This document shows, piece by piece, positions 33,501-46,400 of a stretch of 64,000 nt of DNA (the first letter of the stretch is position 1; the number at the start of each line of letters is the position of its first letter). The stretch spans positions 182,730,856-182,794,855 of the forward strand of contig JAHLJT010009419.1 of the NCBI GenBank assembly GCA_031308135.1. The letters are read 5' to 3'. A program made the position numbers and the translations under genes. The DNA comes from Acheta domesticus. Lineage: Eukaryota > Arthropoda > Insecta > Orthoptera > Gryllidae. The notes beneath the pieces were generated by a model. That model did not search any database and was not told where the DNA came from. It saw only the letters and a list, made by a program, of their open reading frames with translations.

Positions 33501-35849
33501 ATTCAGCCATATCGACTCACTTCCATTCGAATCAAAACTGTCGGTGATCTCACGATTATATGTGTTTTAGAAAGTTTTTATTCCTCCCATCTCTCATATG
33601 AGTAAAATAGTTTACAGTATATATTAGATTGATATTGCAATATTAATGTGAATAAGATTCATGTAATCTGTAAAACTAACGACTGACATGTTGTTATATC
33701 AATACAAAGCTATTGAAAGGCAAAAAATTAATAGCCCAGATTATAAAAAAAACATCTTTTTGCATTTGCAATAAGAAATAACTTCATTGGCAAATACCGT
33801 GATTGTCACGAAAACATCGAGTCGGCATACATATTTTCTCTTAAGAAAGGCTGTGCAAAGCCTTGATTTCAATGGAAGGTCGATGACTTTTGGGATATAA
33901 GAAGAAAGCTAATGAAAAGGAATATGGTCCGTATTACTGTTTTCACTTGACAGGGTCGGGTAAATATTTACATGGTATTTAAATCTCTCTTCCCTAACTT
34001 TCTACGTTATTAACCCGTTGCTAGAAATACGAGATTACTGAAGTTTTTAACGCAAGCGGAACACTGGAGCGTTTTGTCGGAACGCAATATATTTTCAAGT
34101 AGATGCCGCATTTTCACTCTGAAGTTGAGAAAGCACTATCGCCATTGAGAAGTCTCAGTAATATAGAGCCCTTGAATACAAATTTATAATTCTCTTTGAA
34201 AGGAAGGCCTGACGTGGATGTCAGCTCAGTTCTCGGAATCTCCCTACGTGAGGGCCCGAGCGAGACGCCGCAGTTTGTCAGCAACATTATCGTTCCTCAA
34301 GTGCTCTCTGCCGGTGGCCACGTGGGGGGCGTTTAAAAGGTCTGCTTTGTAATGTCAATGTGACAGGCATAAATTATTGTCAGGTTTACTCAAATACGTC
34401 ATTTGAAGTAAAAACTTAATTCTGGAAAACATCACAAATTACTTAATTTATACTATGGTGAAAAATTGGATTCCTTAAATAATAATTGATACAATTTTTT
34501 AAATTGTTTTTTTAATCTCAAAAAATATTTGATTAATAAAGTTAATTTATTAAACTGACCAAATATAGAAATATGAATTTATATTTGGGTTCTTTTGTAG
34601 CGGATAGTTATTAAAATTATAACTTTCAATTTTAATTAATAAAGATATAACTAAACGAATCATCTTAATTTTTTATTTTAAATCTTGGTTATATAAACAG
34701 ACTTCGTCATTTCTTCTTATGCATAATGTTTATGTGATTATAATAACGATCAGTCTCTCTCTTATAATGTTTTACTAGTAATTTGTGATAACACTTATAC
34801 TGTTACATTAATATAGGATGACAAAACGTAATTGTCGCCATTAAAAAAAAACAAATTATGTAGTAGACTTGTATGTCTTGTTTTTTCTTGTTAAGAGTTG
34901 GAAGGCTTCAAAGCTGCGTCTTTTTTCATGTGATAGTTTATTACTTCTACTATACAAATCTTTAATTAAATAATATATACATTATGAAAATAGTCATGGA
35001 TTAAAAATGAATATTTGACTAAAATCCGAAATCATTGATTAAATCGACATTTTACTTAAACCACCTCTATCCTTAAGTAACAAAGTATTACAAAATTTCA
35101 AAACTTGCATATTAAGTTTAAACAAAATATCATAACCACATTACATAGAAAATTATTAAGTAAGATATTAATTTAAACAACTTTTCATCCAGGTATTCAT
35201 AGTTCTCGACAATTTTGATGACAATTGGAAGTACTCAATTTACTAGTTTGAAATTACTTTCAAAAACTGGATCCGGAAATTCTGAAAGCGTTACAAAAAT
35301 CAATAAAATTATGGTAGTTTGTAATCTGTCATTTATTGAGTTCAATGCTTGAGAGTCAACTACATTATCATTTTTTTTAAAAAAAGCAGTAAATTTTTCT
35401 GAAAGTACCTCCCAAGAGAAATGTTCCCCCGAGATGCCTACTCTCGTCCACATCCGGTAGATCTTGTCGAGGCGTTCCTATTCTAGAGCAACCCTGTCAT
35501 CAAAGTGGTCCCAAACAGATGATTTTCTGCTTGTGCCACGATGCCTCCTGTGAAACCCACCGTCTCGCAGCGGTAAACAAGTAAAATGTCTAAATCTCCG
35601 GTCCACAGCCAATGATCACTCTCTTTGTACCTAAGTCAAACGGAAATTCGCACGAAGCAAGGGTTCGTGTACCTCAGGCCGCTGGAGTGGGTCGGGCCCT
35701 TTACATCCTCCTTTCCGGAAATGTTGTTGCAGGCGGGTAGGTGTTTTTTTTTTAACTTTTGCGCAGAAGCATAAAGGGATTTTTCCTCAAAAAATGAGTA
35801 AATCAAAATAGCACAAAGAGGATCAAAGCATCAAACTTGAGTAACCCTA
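33501..35849. other. Long AT-rich non-coding stretch
   Basis: Nothing recognisable. A small moderately GC-rich patch lies at 34210-34340. Confidence 0.45.
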
Positions 35850-36190
35850 CGGACAGTCCGGCGCGCCTCAAAGGGGGAGAGAAAGGTGCGGGCCAGGGGG
35901 GCAGGGGGGGCCAGGGAGGGCACGGGATGGGAAGGGCTCACCGCCCACGGAGTGAGGGGCGGAAGGGTGCGACGCGCCCTCACCACAATGCGACCCTAAC
36001 GAGCGGCGGTCGACCGCTGGCGAACGGGGTGGAAGAGGTAAAAAAATCAGGAATTCCCGATTGCCAATAAACATCTTCCGGATATCTCCATTCCCATCGC
36101 GCCTCCGGGCGTGGCGACGCGTCGCGACGGGCCCCCCGCCGAACCTCAACTGCCGCCTCTCGCGGGGATTGCGTTCGCACAAAGCGCTGA
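35850..36190. other. GC-rich island 12
   Basis: Block with GGGGGGCAGGGGGGG-type tracts and CpG-rich sequence; frames on both strands unrecognisable. Confidence 0.5.
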
Positions 36191-37247
36191 ACTGGTTTTT
36201 TGGGGCCCAAAGTACGGAAATCAGATGTCGTTTTAACCCGATTACCGGAGATGTGTCTGCTATTGGAGCAACATACTTGGAGCTTTGATTCAGGAGCAGG
36301 GGAAGGAACTTTCCGAGAAAGCGAGTTCGTTTGACGACTGATACGCAACGTTCAGACGGAGCTCAGCGAAGCGGAAATGCTGATCAATGCGGCACATCTG
36401 GCAGAAGGGTCACGTTCAGAAAAAAATATAATTTGTACCGATATTTTAAGGGCAAAACAAATTTTCCTGAAGTTTTCGTATTTTAATTTTGTGTCGAGAA
36501 GTGCATTATTTTGATTTTGCATCCGCTAAATATACTTATTTCAATGCTTCTTCAAAACGGAGTTCAAACCAAAAAAATAAAACAAAACCATTCCGGCCAT
36601 CAACTTGATCAGAAAACGTTACTGAACTTTTCGCATTACTTATCCTCCTCTTATTGAAATATTTTTAACGACAAAGATTCGAGTCAATATTTTCTGTATA
36701 TGATCAAATATGTTGCCGACTTTAGTCGTTGGTTAGTAATCTTTTGATTAATTAGAATGATTAATTTTTATTTAAATGAGCAACAACAGTTACATTATTG
36801 CATTAATACGAAAATTACAGAAAACTATCTAAACTGATTGTATTAGAAATAGAAGGGGAAGAGCTGAATGCCATGTCCTCGTCTAACTGTCAATGTTTGG
36901 CCCTCCGTGACTAATCTCTCATCAGTCCCCGAGAGAGTTCGCATCAAGGAAAGTTCAAGGCAGGGCTCGCAACAAGTTCCATCTGAACAGTCTCTAATTA
37001 ACGAATAAAATTTGTTCATAAAATACGGACATTACTTTTGAAACAAAGTTATTTTCATTGTTAATTCAGTTTTAGTTTCATGTAGAAAACTATTTTAAAG
37101 AATAAAAGACATGATTTATTTTTACAGCATTGTATATTTAATATGGAATAAGCAGTTATTTGCAAAATCATGGCTGTGGAGATGAACTTTCGTTCTACTT
37201 CATTCTATTTATATATTTTGGGAAAAATTTAGTTCCTTCTTTAAAGA

Positions 37248-37250
<3 letters not shown>
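36191..37250. other. AT-rich non-coding stretch
   Basis: No recognised features. Confidence 0.45.

Positions 37251-37303
<53 letters not shown>
37251..37303. repeat. (TA)n microsatellite
   Basis: About 26 uninterrupted TA units. Confidence 0.95.
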
Positions 37304-37306
<3 letters not shown>

Positions 37307-37969
37307 GTTATATTTTTGACTCATTGATATTCAATATTCAATAGATGATATTGAGAATATGATTAAATTGTGTCTTCTTGACTTAAGTATTAAGTAAAAG
37401 AGAGAAACCACAAAGATGTTGATCATCGAGGAATATTTTATAAATTGCACCACGAAAGGGGCTCCCAACACCGAGACTATTTCTCAGTTGAGATGCGTTG
37501 AGGTGGAAGATATTTATTTACTATACTAAGTTGAAATAAACAATAGTTTAATACAAGAACTCGATAGACTTATATTTTAGAGTTCTGAATCTTAATCTTT
37601 CTTACAACTTAATTCAGAAAACTATAATCAAATACTTACATCATTCCTCAGACAACTAAATACCCTCTAATTACTGAAATCGCTACAACTGCATTTCTTT
37701 CGCGTTAAAGTTTGGCTAATAATATTCAATTTCATTTAAGAGATTTTCTTATTAATTAAATTTTTTAGTTTCCCTGTTCGCGTGCCGTTGGCATCTGCAA
37801 GGGAATTTTGATCATTTGATGCAGGCACATACTGTACTCCTTTTATAACTTCAAACGCACTATCGAATTCGTATTTGAAGTTTACGCTTAAGAACATTTA
37901 AGAAACGCCATCTCCATTTATATTTTGAGTAGACGTGAGTGCATTAAGATGCAGGGAGTTGGACTACCT
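37304..37969. other. AT-rich non-coding stretch
   Basis: No recognised features. Confidence 0.45.
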
Positions 37970-38265
37970 CTAAATACAGCCGCAGCCTTGAAGGTGTCAG
38001 GCGTGAGATGGGCCATCGATTTGCCGCGCGGGGCGCTGCCGTGATGTCAAAATGACCCTCGGGGGCCTCGCGGTGCGTCGCGTGACAGCTTACTCACTGC
38101 TGACCCTGGACAGTCGCAAACAAGCAAGTTGCCCAATCTCCCCTCCGCGCAGGGGAGGTCGCCCCTCCCCTCGCGTGGGCGGGGGGCTTTCACCTTCTCG
38201 CCCAGTCACCCTTCTTCCCCGCCAACCCCGCCCTCGCCCACCCCGGCGCACAATGGGTGACATGC
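37970..38265. other. GC-rich island 13
   Basis: CpG-rich block with a C-rich right half. It contains TGTCAAAATGA at 38045-38055, whose complement recurs in another GC island at 59016-59026. Confidence 0.5.
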
Positions 38266-38715
38266 ACCACAAGTGCAGTTGGCTCTTTTTCCTAATTTGC
38301 TTAGTAAGCATTGTGATCAATCAGGTCTATTCATTAAAAAAAAAAAAATTAAAATATGCCAATTTTCGTCAACTTCACAAACTTCTTTTACATTCTTCTT
38401 CACACTTCTTCTACATTCTTACATACTTCTTTTACATTATTTTATATTCTCATGGCCAGAACTATCTCAACATAAACGTTTTGTGATTGCCCCTTTTCCT
38501 TTTAGAACGCAGCTCATTACTATTTTTTCTTATAGTTCATAAACATTCATATACATTTTTATAGCATGTAAATATGAATGTATTCAATGCAGTGGGCATA
38601 TGTACATATAATGCAAATTACCAATTTAATATATTCGTCTTGCTCAGCATTCATAACAATATCACTTCGAGATAAAGTTTTTTGAAGTTAGAGGGTTACC
38701 TTATTGAATTGGTCA

Positions 38716-39191
38716 AATTGAAGCTGGTAAATAGAATAATACATCAGCGTAATATAGTCCAAAATGTGAAAGATACTAGAGCAAAATTAGATATAAATAA
38801 TGTAGTCTATCAAATCAATTGTAATGATTGTAATAAATCTTATATTAGTCAAACTAAATGAAAATTGAGTACAAGATCATTAGAACATAAAAGGAATATT
38901 AAAGACTTGGCATGTAAACCAAATTCATTAACGCAACATAGAATTGTAACTTCACATCATGTTAATTTCAAAGAAATAAAAATTTTAGCTCGTGAAAATG
39001 TATCTTATCCTAGATTGATATTAGAAACGCTATACGTCGAAACTTCTCCTAGCTTAAATACACAGGTAGAATCCAATAAATTTACAAGAATATATAATGG
39101 TTTATTGAACACATTTTCTAAAAATTTAGGTATTTCTCTTATTGTTATTTTTAATTTTTTCCGTCTGTTTTTACAATCTCTCTTTCTCTAA
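38716..39191 (+). pseudogene. Penelope-like element: GIY-YIG endonuclease fragment
   Basis: Reading from about 38716 gives the C-terminal region of a Penelope-like retroelement, whose reverse transcriptase is fused to a GIY-YIG nuclease. Visible are VYQINCNDCNKSYISQTK (38799-38852; the usual GQT glycine is Ser), then a TGA stop, then STRSLEHKRNIKD, ALT-type LTQHRIVTSHHVNF, IKILARE and the LILETLYVE helix with the conserved Glu. The reverse transcriptase part is missing upstream. The in-frame stop and lost glycine mean it is dead. The frame ends at 39191. Confidence 0.82.
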
Positions 39192-39337
39192 TTTCTTTCA
39201 TACTGTTAGTAAGATCGTCTTAAACATTTTCTAAAGTTTTTAACAAGGTGCATTCTGTTGACTTGTGTATATTAATTTTTTGTCATCTGTTTTGTACTTT
39301 TACATTGTTTTATATATTATATTTATTTATTTGTCAC

Positions 39338-39367
39338 CTGATGATGGAAACCAGCTGTTTCCGAAAC
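39338..39367 (+). ncRNA. Hammerhead-ribozyme-like core downstream of the Penelope fragment
   Basis: CTGATGA (39338-39344), a perfect 6-bp stem GGAAAC/GTTTCC (39346-39351 and 39357-39362) with loop CAGCT, then GAAAC (39363-39367). This order is the conserved hammerhead core with stem II. Penelope-like elements are known to carry hammerhead motifs in their terminal repeats, so the location fits. I cannot find convincing stems I and III, so activity is doubtful. Confidence 0.5.
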
Positions 39368-39489
39368 GTGCGAAATTTGTATTCTTTTTAATATATAAAG
39401 CTATTATTTAAAACATTTCTGTCTTGTAAACGATGGACCAACTGCTTGATATATATTAGAGGTTTACCCTTACCTGAATTTTCTTTCCC

Positions 39490-39720
39490 CCCCCCCAAAT
39501 GCAATGCAGGCCTTTGGGCCCATTACGGGCCGCGCGCCTCCCTGCCTCGCCCCTCCCCCGGCGCGCGGGGCCTCCGAGCAAACAGCTCCGCGTCGTAATG
39601 ACTGCGACGTAACCGCGGCGGCGCTTCCGCGGCGCCCGCCGCGTCACATTTATCACGGCCCTCGCCCCGGGCGGCGCGGGCGGTGCGGAAGGGAGAGGGC
39701 GCCGGAGTGTTCAGTATTGA
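39490..39720. other. GC-rich island 14
   Basis: CpG-dense block with AT islet GTCACATTTATCACGG at 39643. Frames unrecognisable. Confidence 0.5.
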
Positions 39721-40324
39721 CGTCCTCGTGAAATTCTTGTCCCCAGAGACACTGTCATTTTAGCCGCAGAAGCCGGTCGTGCCCGGAATGACTAGTGGAA
39801 CAATGGAGATACAGTAGTTTTGTTGAATCTATTCGAAGTTTCGAAGAAAGCAAACACACCAAGTTTCCTGTTGAGGTTGTAGATCGCACTAAGAAGATTG
39901 TAGGTTGGAGAAGATAGAAGATAGAAGAAGATCGTACTAAGAAGATAGAGGGTTGTAGATTGTTTGAAGAAAGCGCTTTGTTTTGGGGACGTTTAATAAA
40001 ACGTACACACGTTCCTCAGTACAAGAATGAATTCTTGTAAACAAAAGTGTATTTCCTGAAATTAATTTTGAATGTTTACGGGCGAAAAATAACATAGTAA
40101 AAGAATTCAAACAGCCAAAAGGAACAGTAAGAAAAGAGTGACATTGGCATTAAAATACCGTCAAGTATTTAGTCTACCATAATATAAAATTAACTGCTAA
40201 AATAAGTTTTAAAAATGCCAAAAGTGTTTTCAAAATAACCCCGTTGACAAAAATTAAAAATTCAGTGTTATAATATCTAATCAACATAGTAAACGTATGT
40301 ATACAGTTGTCAAATAGATTCCTA
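39721..40324. other. AT-rich non-coding stretch
   Basis: Contains short local repeats of AAGATAGAAGAAGATCG type at 39910-39955; otherwise nothing seen. Confidence 0.45.
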
Positions 40325-40550
40325 ACTATAATACAAGATAAATGTGATCAAATATCACAAATTTAACATCATCGCCGACTTTGAAACGAATCTTAAGTTA
40401 TATTGAATGTAAGACTTATTTGAATGAGCCGAAAATGTATAACATAATTTAACAGAACACTACACATCATTGGCGACCTGAAGAAGAAGAACCCTCCAAT
40501 GGGCCCAGGTGGGAAGGCCCAATCAATAGAGGTGATTTCAAAACGCCATC
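40325..40550 (+). repeat. Local direct duplication, unit A
   Basis: About 225 bases matching 41037-41265, for example AAGATAAATGTGATCAAATA, GAATGAGCCGAAAATGTATA and GGGCCCAGGTGGGAAGG, in the same order and orientation. Confidence 0.85.
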
Positions 40551-40859
40551 AACAGTTTTGAGATTGAAGTTGCTCCAGGACGCAGTTTCGCTTCCGTTAC
40601 TTCATCATTACCGTCCAGGAGGTTTTCTTCGCTCATGATTTCCTGAAGCTCCACCACAACGAGCTCATTATAATGAGAGTTGCACAGATTCTGCATGGAT
40701 TTTCTGTTCATTTGGCGAAAATCTTACCTCCAATTTGACACAACTGAATTGAATTATTTTACAATTGTGTTATTCTATAAAAGTGAATTGGCTTTTCATC
40801 TGTGAAATTTTTGAAAAAATTTATATTTCGTGCTCAAAGGTCTGCCGAGTTCGTTTCCC

Positions 40860-40882
40860 AGATGATGATGATGATGATGATA
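40860..40882. repeat. (GAT)n microsatellite
   Basis: Seven GAT units in tandem. Confidence 0.9.
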
Positions 40883-40918
40883 AAGGAAATGAAATGTGCT
40901 CGCTTTCAAAGAAAATGC

Positions 40919-41040
40919 AGTACGACCAAAAGACGCACCCGCGAATGTTCAAGTTGCGAATGTCAAAATCGGTAGCATTTATCTAATCGCGAAAGTTCGG
41001 AACTCGCGAATAGCGAATCCGCGGGTGTCGAGGAATTACT
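40919..41040. mobile_element. Possible short MITE with CAGTA tips
   Basis: The right end reverse-complemented, CAGTAATTCCTCGACACCCG, partly matches the left CAGTACGACC ... GACGCACCCGCG. TA follows the right tip. Arms share GCGAAT/CGCGA motifs. It abuts unit B of the local duplication. Boundaries are weak. Confidence 0.35.
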
Positions 41041-41265
41041 GTATAATGCAAGATAAATGTGATCAAATATGACAAATTTCGCATCACCGCGGACTTTGAA
41101 ACGGATGTTAAGTTACATTGAATGTAAGACTCATTTGAATGAGCCGAAAATGTATAATAACGTAACTTAACAGAACACTACGTAACCCATCATCGTTGAC
41201 GACCTCAAGAAGAAGCACCCTCGAACGGGCCCAGGTGGGAAGGCAGCCCAATCAATAGAGGCGAG
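41037..41265 (+). repeat. Local direct duplication, unit B
   Basis: Counterpart of 40325-40550 at about 710 bases distance. GC island 15 begins directly after this unit but not after unit A. Confidence 0.85.
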
Positions 41266-41649
41266 TCAAGCGCGCGCGGGCGTCTCCCGGCGAAGCGGAG
41301 CGGAGCGGCGCGGCGCGGCGCGGGGCGGGGCCCAGAAGAGCGCGACTGCGCCGAAGGGCCCGCGAGAGGCGCACGTGTGCTCAGGGCTGATTTGACTCGA
41401 CGGCGACGCCGCGCTCCTCCACAATGCGCCGGCCGATGCTCCCGCACTCGACGCCGAAGAAGAAAAAACAACGAAAAAAAAAAAGCGCTTTGGAAAGAGC
41501 GAGGAGCGGCATCGGGGGCCGTTGTCTTTTCCGTGCTCGGTGCCCCCGCGGGCCGCCCTCCAGGGCTTCCGGAGCGTCGCCTTTGAGGGCCTGCCCCGCC
41601 GCCGCTGCCCCGCCCCGCCCCACCCCGCACCACGCCGCGCATACGTGAG

Positions 41650-41684
<35 letters not shown>

Positions 41685-42015
41685 CTTTCACAAGAACCCT
41701 CTCCACATGCAACAGCGCAAACTGACTTCTGATGACAACAAGGCTGCAGACAAACCGCCGTGAAGATTTGCCCATCCTTTGTGGGTCAATCAGCAGGGGG
41801 TGGGGTGGGGTTGTTCCCTCTCTCGCGCCCCCCGCGGGGGGAGGGGGAGGGGATCTTTGTGCGCGCGCGCCCCTCGCCGCTGTCTGACGGCCGCCGCCGC
41901 GCCGCCGGGGAGATCGCCCGGAGATGCCGCGCGCATTGACTCGGCGCAGCGACGGAAGTGAGGGAGCCGCCCGGCATTCACGGCGCGTCTAATAAGCGGG
42001 AGACGCACCACGCAA
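41266..42015. other. GC-rich island 15
   Basis: CpG-dense block of 750 bases with GGAGCGGCGCGGCGCGGCGCG at about 41301 and a (GT)n tract inside. AT islets include GGCTGATTTGACTCG (41387) and GTCTAATAAGCGG (41987). Frames on both strands are low-complexity. Confidence 0.55.
41653..41682. repeat. (GT)n microsatellite
   Basis: About 15 GT units within GC island 15. Confidence 0.95.
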
Positions 42016-42250
42016 CGGCCGGGCGCAGGACATGCGTCGTTGGATCAAAAGATATTCTTCACCTCGACAGCAGAATTACACGTGTATTAGGGGAGGCAAG
42101 CTGCCGCTAATGCTTGCTCCTTCTTCATCTTGTTCTTCCTTTTCAGATGAGGGACAATTGAGCAGTCAATAACATACGACTCTGTTAGCACAGTTTTTTT
42201 TAGCACAGGCGAATTGCAATGCCCATTAGAAATGAAATAGTTTTAACATA

Positions 42251-42805
42251 CAGGGTGTCCGGGGAGGAAACGTCGAAACTTCGAAAATAAGCTCTTAAGA
42301 CAAATCTAAACATATTTTGTCTAATAAACTACGTGAATATTCCGAATGGTGAGCCGCAATAAGCACTCAAAAGTTGGTTTGAAAAAATGATTTCTTGGCA
42401 AAAATTTGCATTATAGAAGCATAGAAACACTCTAGTAATATGTAAATTGTTTATTATTTACAAAAGAAATTAATATATTTACTCAGATAGAAAAATTAAG
42501 TGAGAAATGAAAAATGAGTCGAATTGTGTAAATTGGGGGCTTTTGTATTTCTCGGTTAAGTTTTCTTTCTGAACAAATATATTCATTTCTTTTGTAAATA
42601 ATAAACAATTTTCATGCTTCTGAAGTGTTTCTGTGCTTCTATAATGCAAATTTTTGCCTAGAAATCAATTTTTCAAACCAACTTTTGAGTGCTAATAGCG
42701 GCTCAACCGTTTGGAATATCCACGTAGTTTATCAGACAAAATATGTTTAGAATTGTCTTAAGAGCTTATTTTCGAAGTTTCGACGTTTCCTCCCCGGACA
42801 TCTTG
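42251..42805. mobile_element. 555-bp near-perfect palindromic MITE, TA-flanked
   Basis: The left arm from CAGGGTGTCCGGGGAGGAAA and the right arm, whose reverse complement begins CAAGATGTCCGGGGAGGAAA, match for about 245 bases. They leave a spacer of about 60 bases around 42528. TA lies at 42249-42250 and 42806-42807. The CAGGGTGTCC tip and TA target are typical of mariner-type elements. Non-coding; a half copy is at 7131-7340. Confidence 0.92.
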
Positions 42806-42844
42806 TATGTATTCCCAATAGGCGTTTTTTATATTTACTTTGAT

Positions 42845-43402
42845 TAAATTGATTAATTAGTGATTCTGGGCGCGTGAACTGCTGAGCTCATTAGTCCCGT
42901 AAGTTTATGGCATTATTTTATCGCGATAGGTGGCTGTGATCTTTTCCCCACTGGATGGCGAGATCCGGCGCCGACCTAAGTCAGCTTGCGGTGTTTCCCA
43001 CAACCAGGTATCTCCCACCAGCGTGGCATCACCCCAGACGGGACACGATTTACGCTCCCGACTGGTCTCCTGACAGGTGTTGTAGAATGGCATGTGAAAT
43101 AAGTGTGTAAGTAAGGGGTGACGATAGAACAAGGAAAAGGAAGGAAAGATCGCGCGCATTCCATGGCCCGTTTGTTAGGGTACTGCTCCGGCATTCGCCT
43201 GGTGTTGATCGTAGAAACCAGGGAAAATCACCGATCAGAGCAGCCGGCCGCTAGAATTTTCGTCCAGACGGCGACTGAATTCGACCCAGTTGATAAGCTA
43301 GTCCCGAAAATCTTTCCACCGACAAGACTCGAACCCTAGGACCCCGCAGTCAGACGCACCGCAGAGATATCAGTTGATGCCCTGAGACAGTGTTGCCGAT
43401 AC
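42845..43402 (-). mobile_element. tRNA-derived SINE, copy 3
   Basis: On the minus strand the head reads GTCTCAGGGCATCAACTGA and GGTTCGAGTCTTG (B box near 43329-43340). The body matches copies 1 and 2. The 3' end is GTTCACGCGCCCAGAATCAC followed by an AT-rich tail near 42845. It starts about 40 bases after the 555-bp palindrome. Confidence 0.87.
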
Positions 43403-46400
43403 TTTCATTAGCTTAGACTCTTGCACGATTTTGAAATTGCAGAAATTAATTCACATAAATGATTTTATCGCGAATTAAAAATGCTAAAATTATTCACCGA
43501 AATGAAAAGATTCTAATCTAAATTCTGCAAAAAGGACTTACAATAGAACAATATCCTTGCCAACAATATCCTCGTTTATGTGTCGTCATCTCGGAGAATG
43601 TTTAGACAATTTATTTAGCAAAAGTCGACGAAAAACGCCAATACTATTAGCGTGTCTCCACTTTGACATAATTCTGGAATGAATCACAAGACAAATTGTT
43701 GAAGAAAATAATTTTAAAATGCTTGAGATAATTGTTTATAAATTAGTAATAGCTGTGTGTTTTATAAATATTATTTTCTGCTAAGGAGATAAGAGAGATA
43801 AACGAGCGCCTATATTTCACTTTTGCACATATTCATGTTTGTCTTCTGTGCATGACTACATGACGTTTCCTACTTCGAAGGGACAACATATCGTGCGTTC
43901 CTCTGCACTTCATCAGTATTCATAAGTCAGGTTCTTCCCACCTCTACGATCGCGAACTTTTCTACCGCAGCAGGTAATGAAAAGTTCAGAGGTCACCCCG
44001 TTCGCTGTCACTATTCACCCGGAGACACGCAGGGCTTCTTTTAAATGCATCTTGATTTCTGCTGAATGCGAAGCGACGTGGGGAAGACACATTTTTTGCC
44101 AACTCCCCTATCGATTTCATGGTCAAGTCGTTTAGAGTACCTGTCTAGCACACTTGTTGTGACCCACAAACCACACGCACTAATAAAATTCACTTGTTCT
44201 ACTTGCCGGTCATGACCCCTCAAAAGGGTCAGAAACGTAGGTAACAGTCTGACTTTGGACATAATTTGTAACGGTCTTCCAAAACAATATAAATAAAATC
44301 TCATGTGAAACATTTCTGAATCACACATACCTGTTCGCGGAGCATCGGCAAGAAAGTACAACAAACAGAAGTGTTATGTCGTCACGGGGAAGCAAAAAAG
44401 AAAATATTGTGGAAGGTAACCATAGGTTTGAACCCTTTCATCTACAGTGAAGTTTAACGACCAGTTTGTACCTGTCATGTATGCAAAGAAAACTTTTAAA
44501 GAAAGTTTCTTCTACAGTTTGTCGGAAGCTTATACGTACTTACAATTGACTTTTTGTATCAATGTACAGAAGTTTGTAATGCAAATATCGTTCAATGTTC
44601 GATCTTATAATAGCTGAAGTGTTCCAAAAACTGATCTTCCGATCTTATCCGATGTTATTCCGATCTTATAATGGCTTAAGTGTACCAAAAAAGGTATTTT
44701 TTAAATAACGATTGTGTCTAATCATGAGTGATCAAGAATATTGCTTCAATGTTAAGAAACTGTCATGCCGCATGAAAAAAAGTAAATCATGTATGTTTAA
44801 TACATTTAATTCAGTGACGTTAACGATTTCAAAATATTGCAAGAATATAAAACTGAGTATTTTCACTTCGTATGTTTAAAGGATCTTTTATAGTCCTATG
44901 TCATGATACATATAAATTATTGACTTACCGTAAAATATTTCAGGATTTTTTATAATCAGCTAAACGTACCTGAAAAGAAAAGAAAATTAACATATTAGAC
45001 TCGGTATAAATTTCCCATGTTATAACATCGTTTAATATGATTTCTTTTGACAAAAGTGAACTTCGTTCCTTTTTGGGATAGACGTGAACTTCAGTGATTT
45101 TCTTTCTTTTTTAAAAGAAACACTTGCATGCAATAAAAATGAAAATGTTAGGACAATATCACGAAGTCAAATTAGAGATATTAGCCAGGTAAAGTTCTTA
45201 AGGCTGGAAAAACTGTAAGAATTGCGAATATAATTTATTTTTACAAGCATGCATATTACAGCATGAATGATTTATCAAATTTTCTTTACTTAAATATCAA
45301 ATGAAATGTATATAGTTCGAATACTTTAGTTGTTTTTAGATAATATAAGATATTAAGATATTAGAGTGGTTATTTAGAGTGGTTACTACCAAAGTTATTT
45401 CACTTTTAAAAGAAGGATTGGCGTGTACGAATAAAATAAGATTCATCAAACCAGCTACCTGCATTAGGAAACAACTACTTTAACTAAACTCAGGATAATT
45501 TTATTTAACTCAAGTTACAAATTCTGTAAAATAAAACCAAAATGTATGTTAATTTAAAACGTATAGTATTGGGCGTCATACCGAAACCTTTTCTTCTCGT
45601 ACTCTTTTTAAAAAACCTATTTTGTTTCATTTGCAGCCATTTTCGATTTCCGTTATCGAGAAATTTTTGGTTACATATTTTTGGAAAAATATTACGATTA
45701 AATTAAAATCGCGCTCCATTAAAATTGCTCAACAACCCAACTATTTAAAACTAGTGGTGCTACAACAACACATACTTTCTGCCATTATTTGTAAAGGCTC
45801 GTAATATTATTATACTACATAAACCTGCGAAATGTTTCGAACCAACATAAATCGCCGAAGTCCGAACTCACCGTTAACCGAACACACTTGGGCCGACGCT
45901 TAAAAATGCAATTGTGTCTTTCATTATTTCCAAAACGAACATTTGGAAAATTCAGAGAGTTCAATGAAAATGAGACTGTGCCAATTTTTTAAGCGTCCCT
46001 TGTTTTATCCGTGTAAAAGAATTAAGAAAAGAATTTGAGCGGCTTTTGAAAAAATGTTGACATTAATTGCAAGTACACATTACGCGAAAACAACTTTTTT
46101 TCAAAATTGTTCATGGTATTTTTTAAAGACCTGATATTTAAAACAGGTTTCTGTAGCTTCAATTTTGTAGTTTTGAAATGTTAACTTTTCGCGATACTAA
46201 AAAATACTGAGAGAATTCTTTAAAGTCCTTTAATATATACACACGAGGAGAAAAGTTTTAAACATTGGGGCCGTTTTTGAGGAAAACATTGTTTAAAAAT
46301 TTCCTACATTTCACCCACAATTACGCGAAAAGAACTCGTATCCACGAAAAGTATGACATGATCTTATTGTAAGATCTGTTATGAAAGAACAATATTATGC

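Noticed and set aside
44041..44364. 107-codon minus-strand frame
   Set aside because: No known domain, and no neighbouring coding sequence or repeat support.
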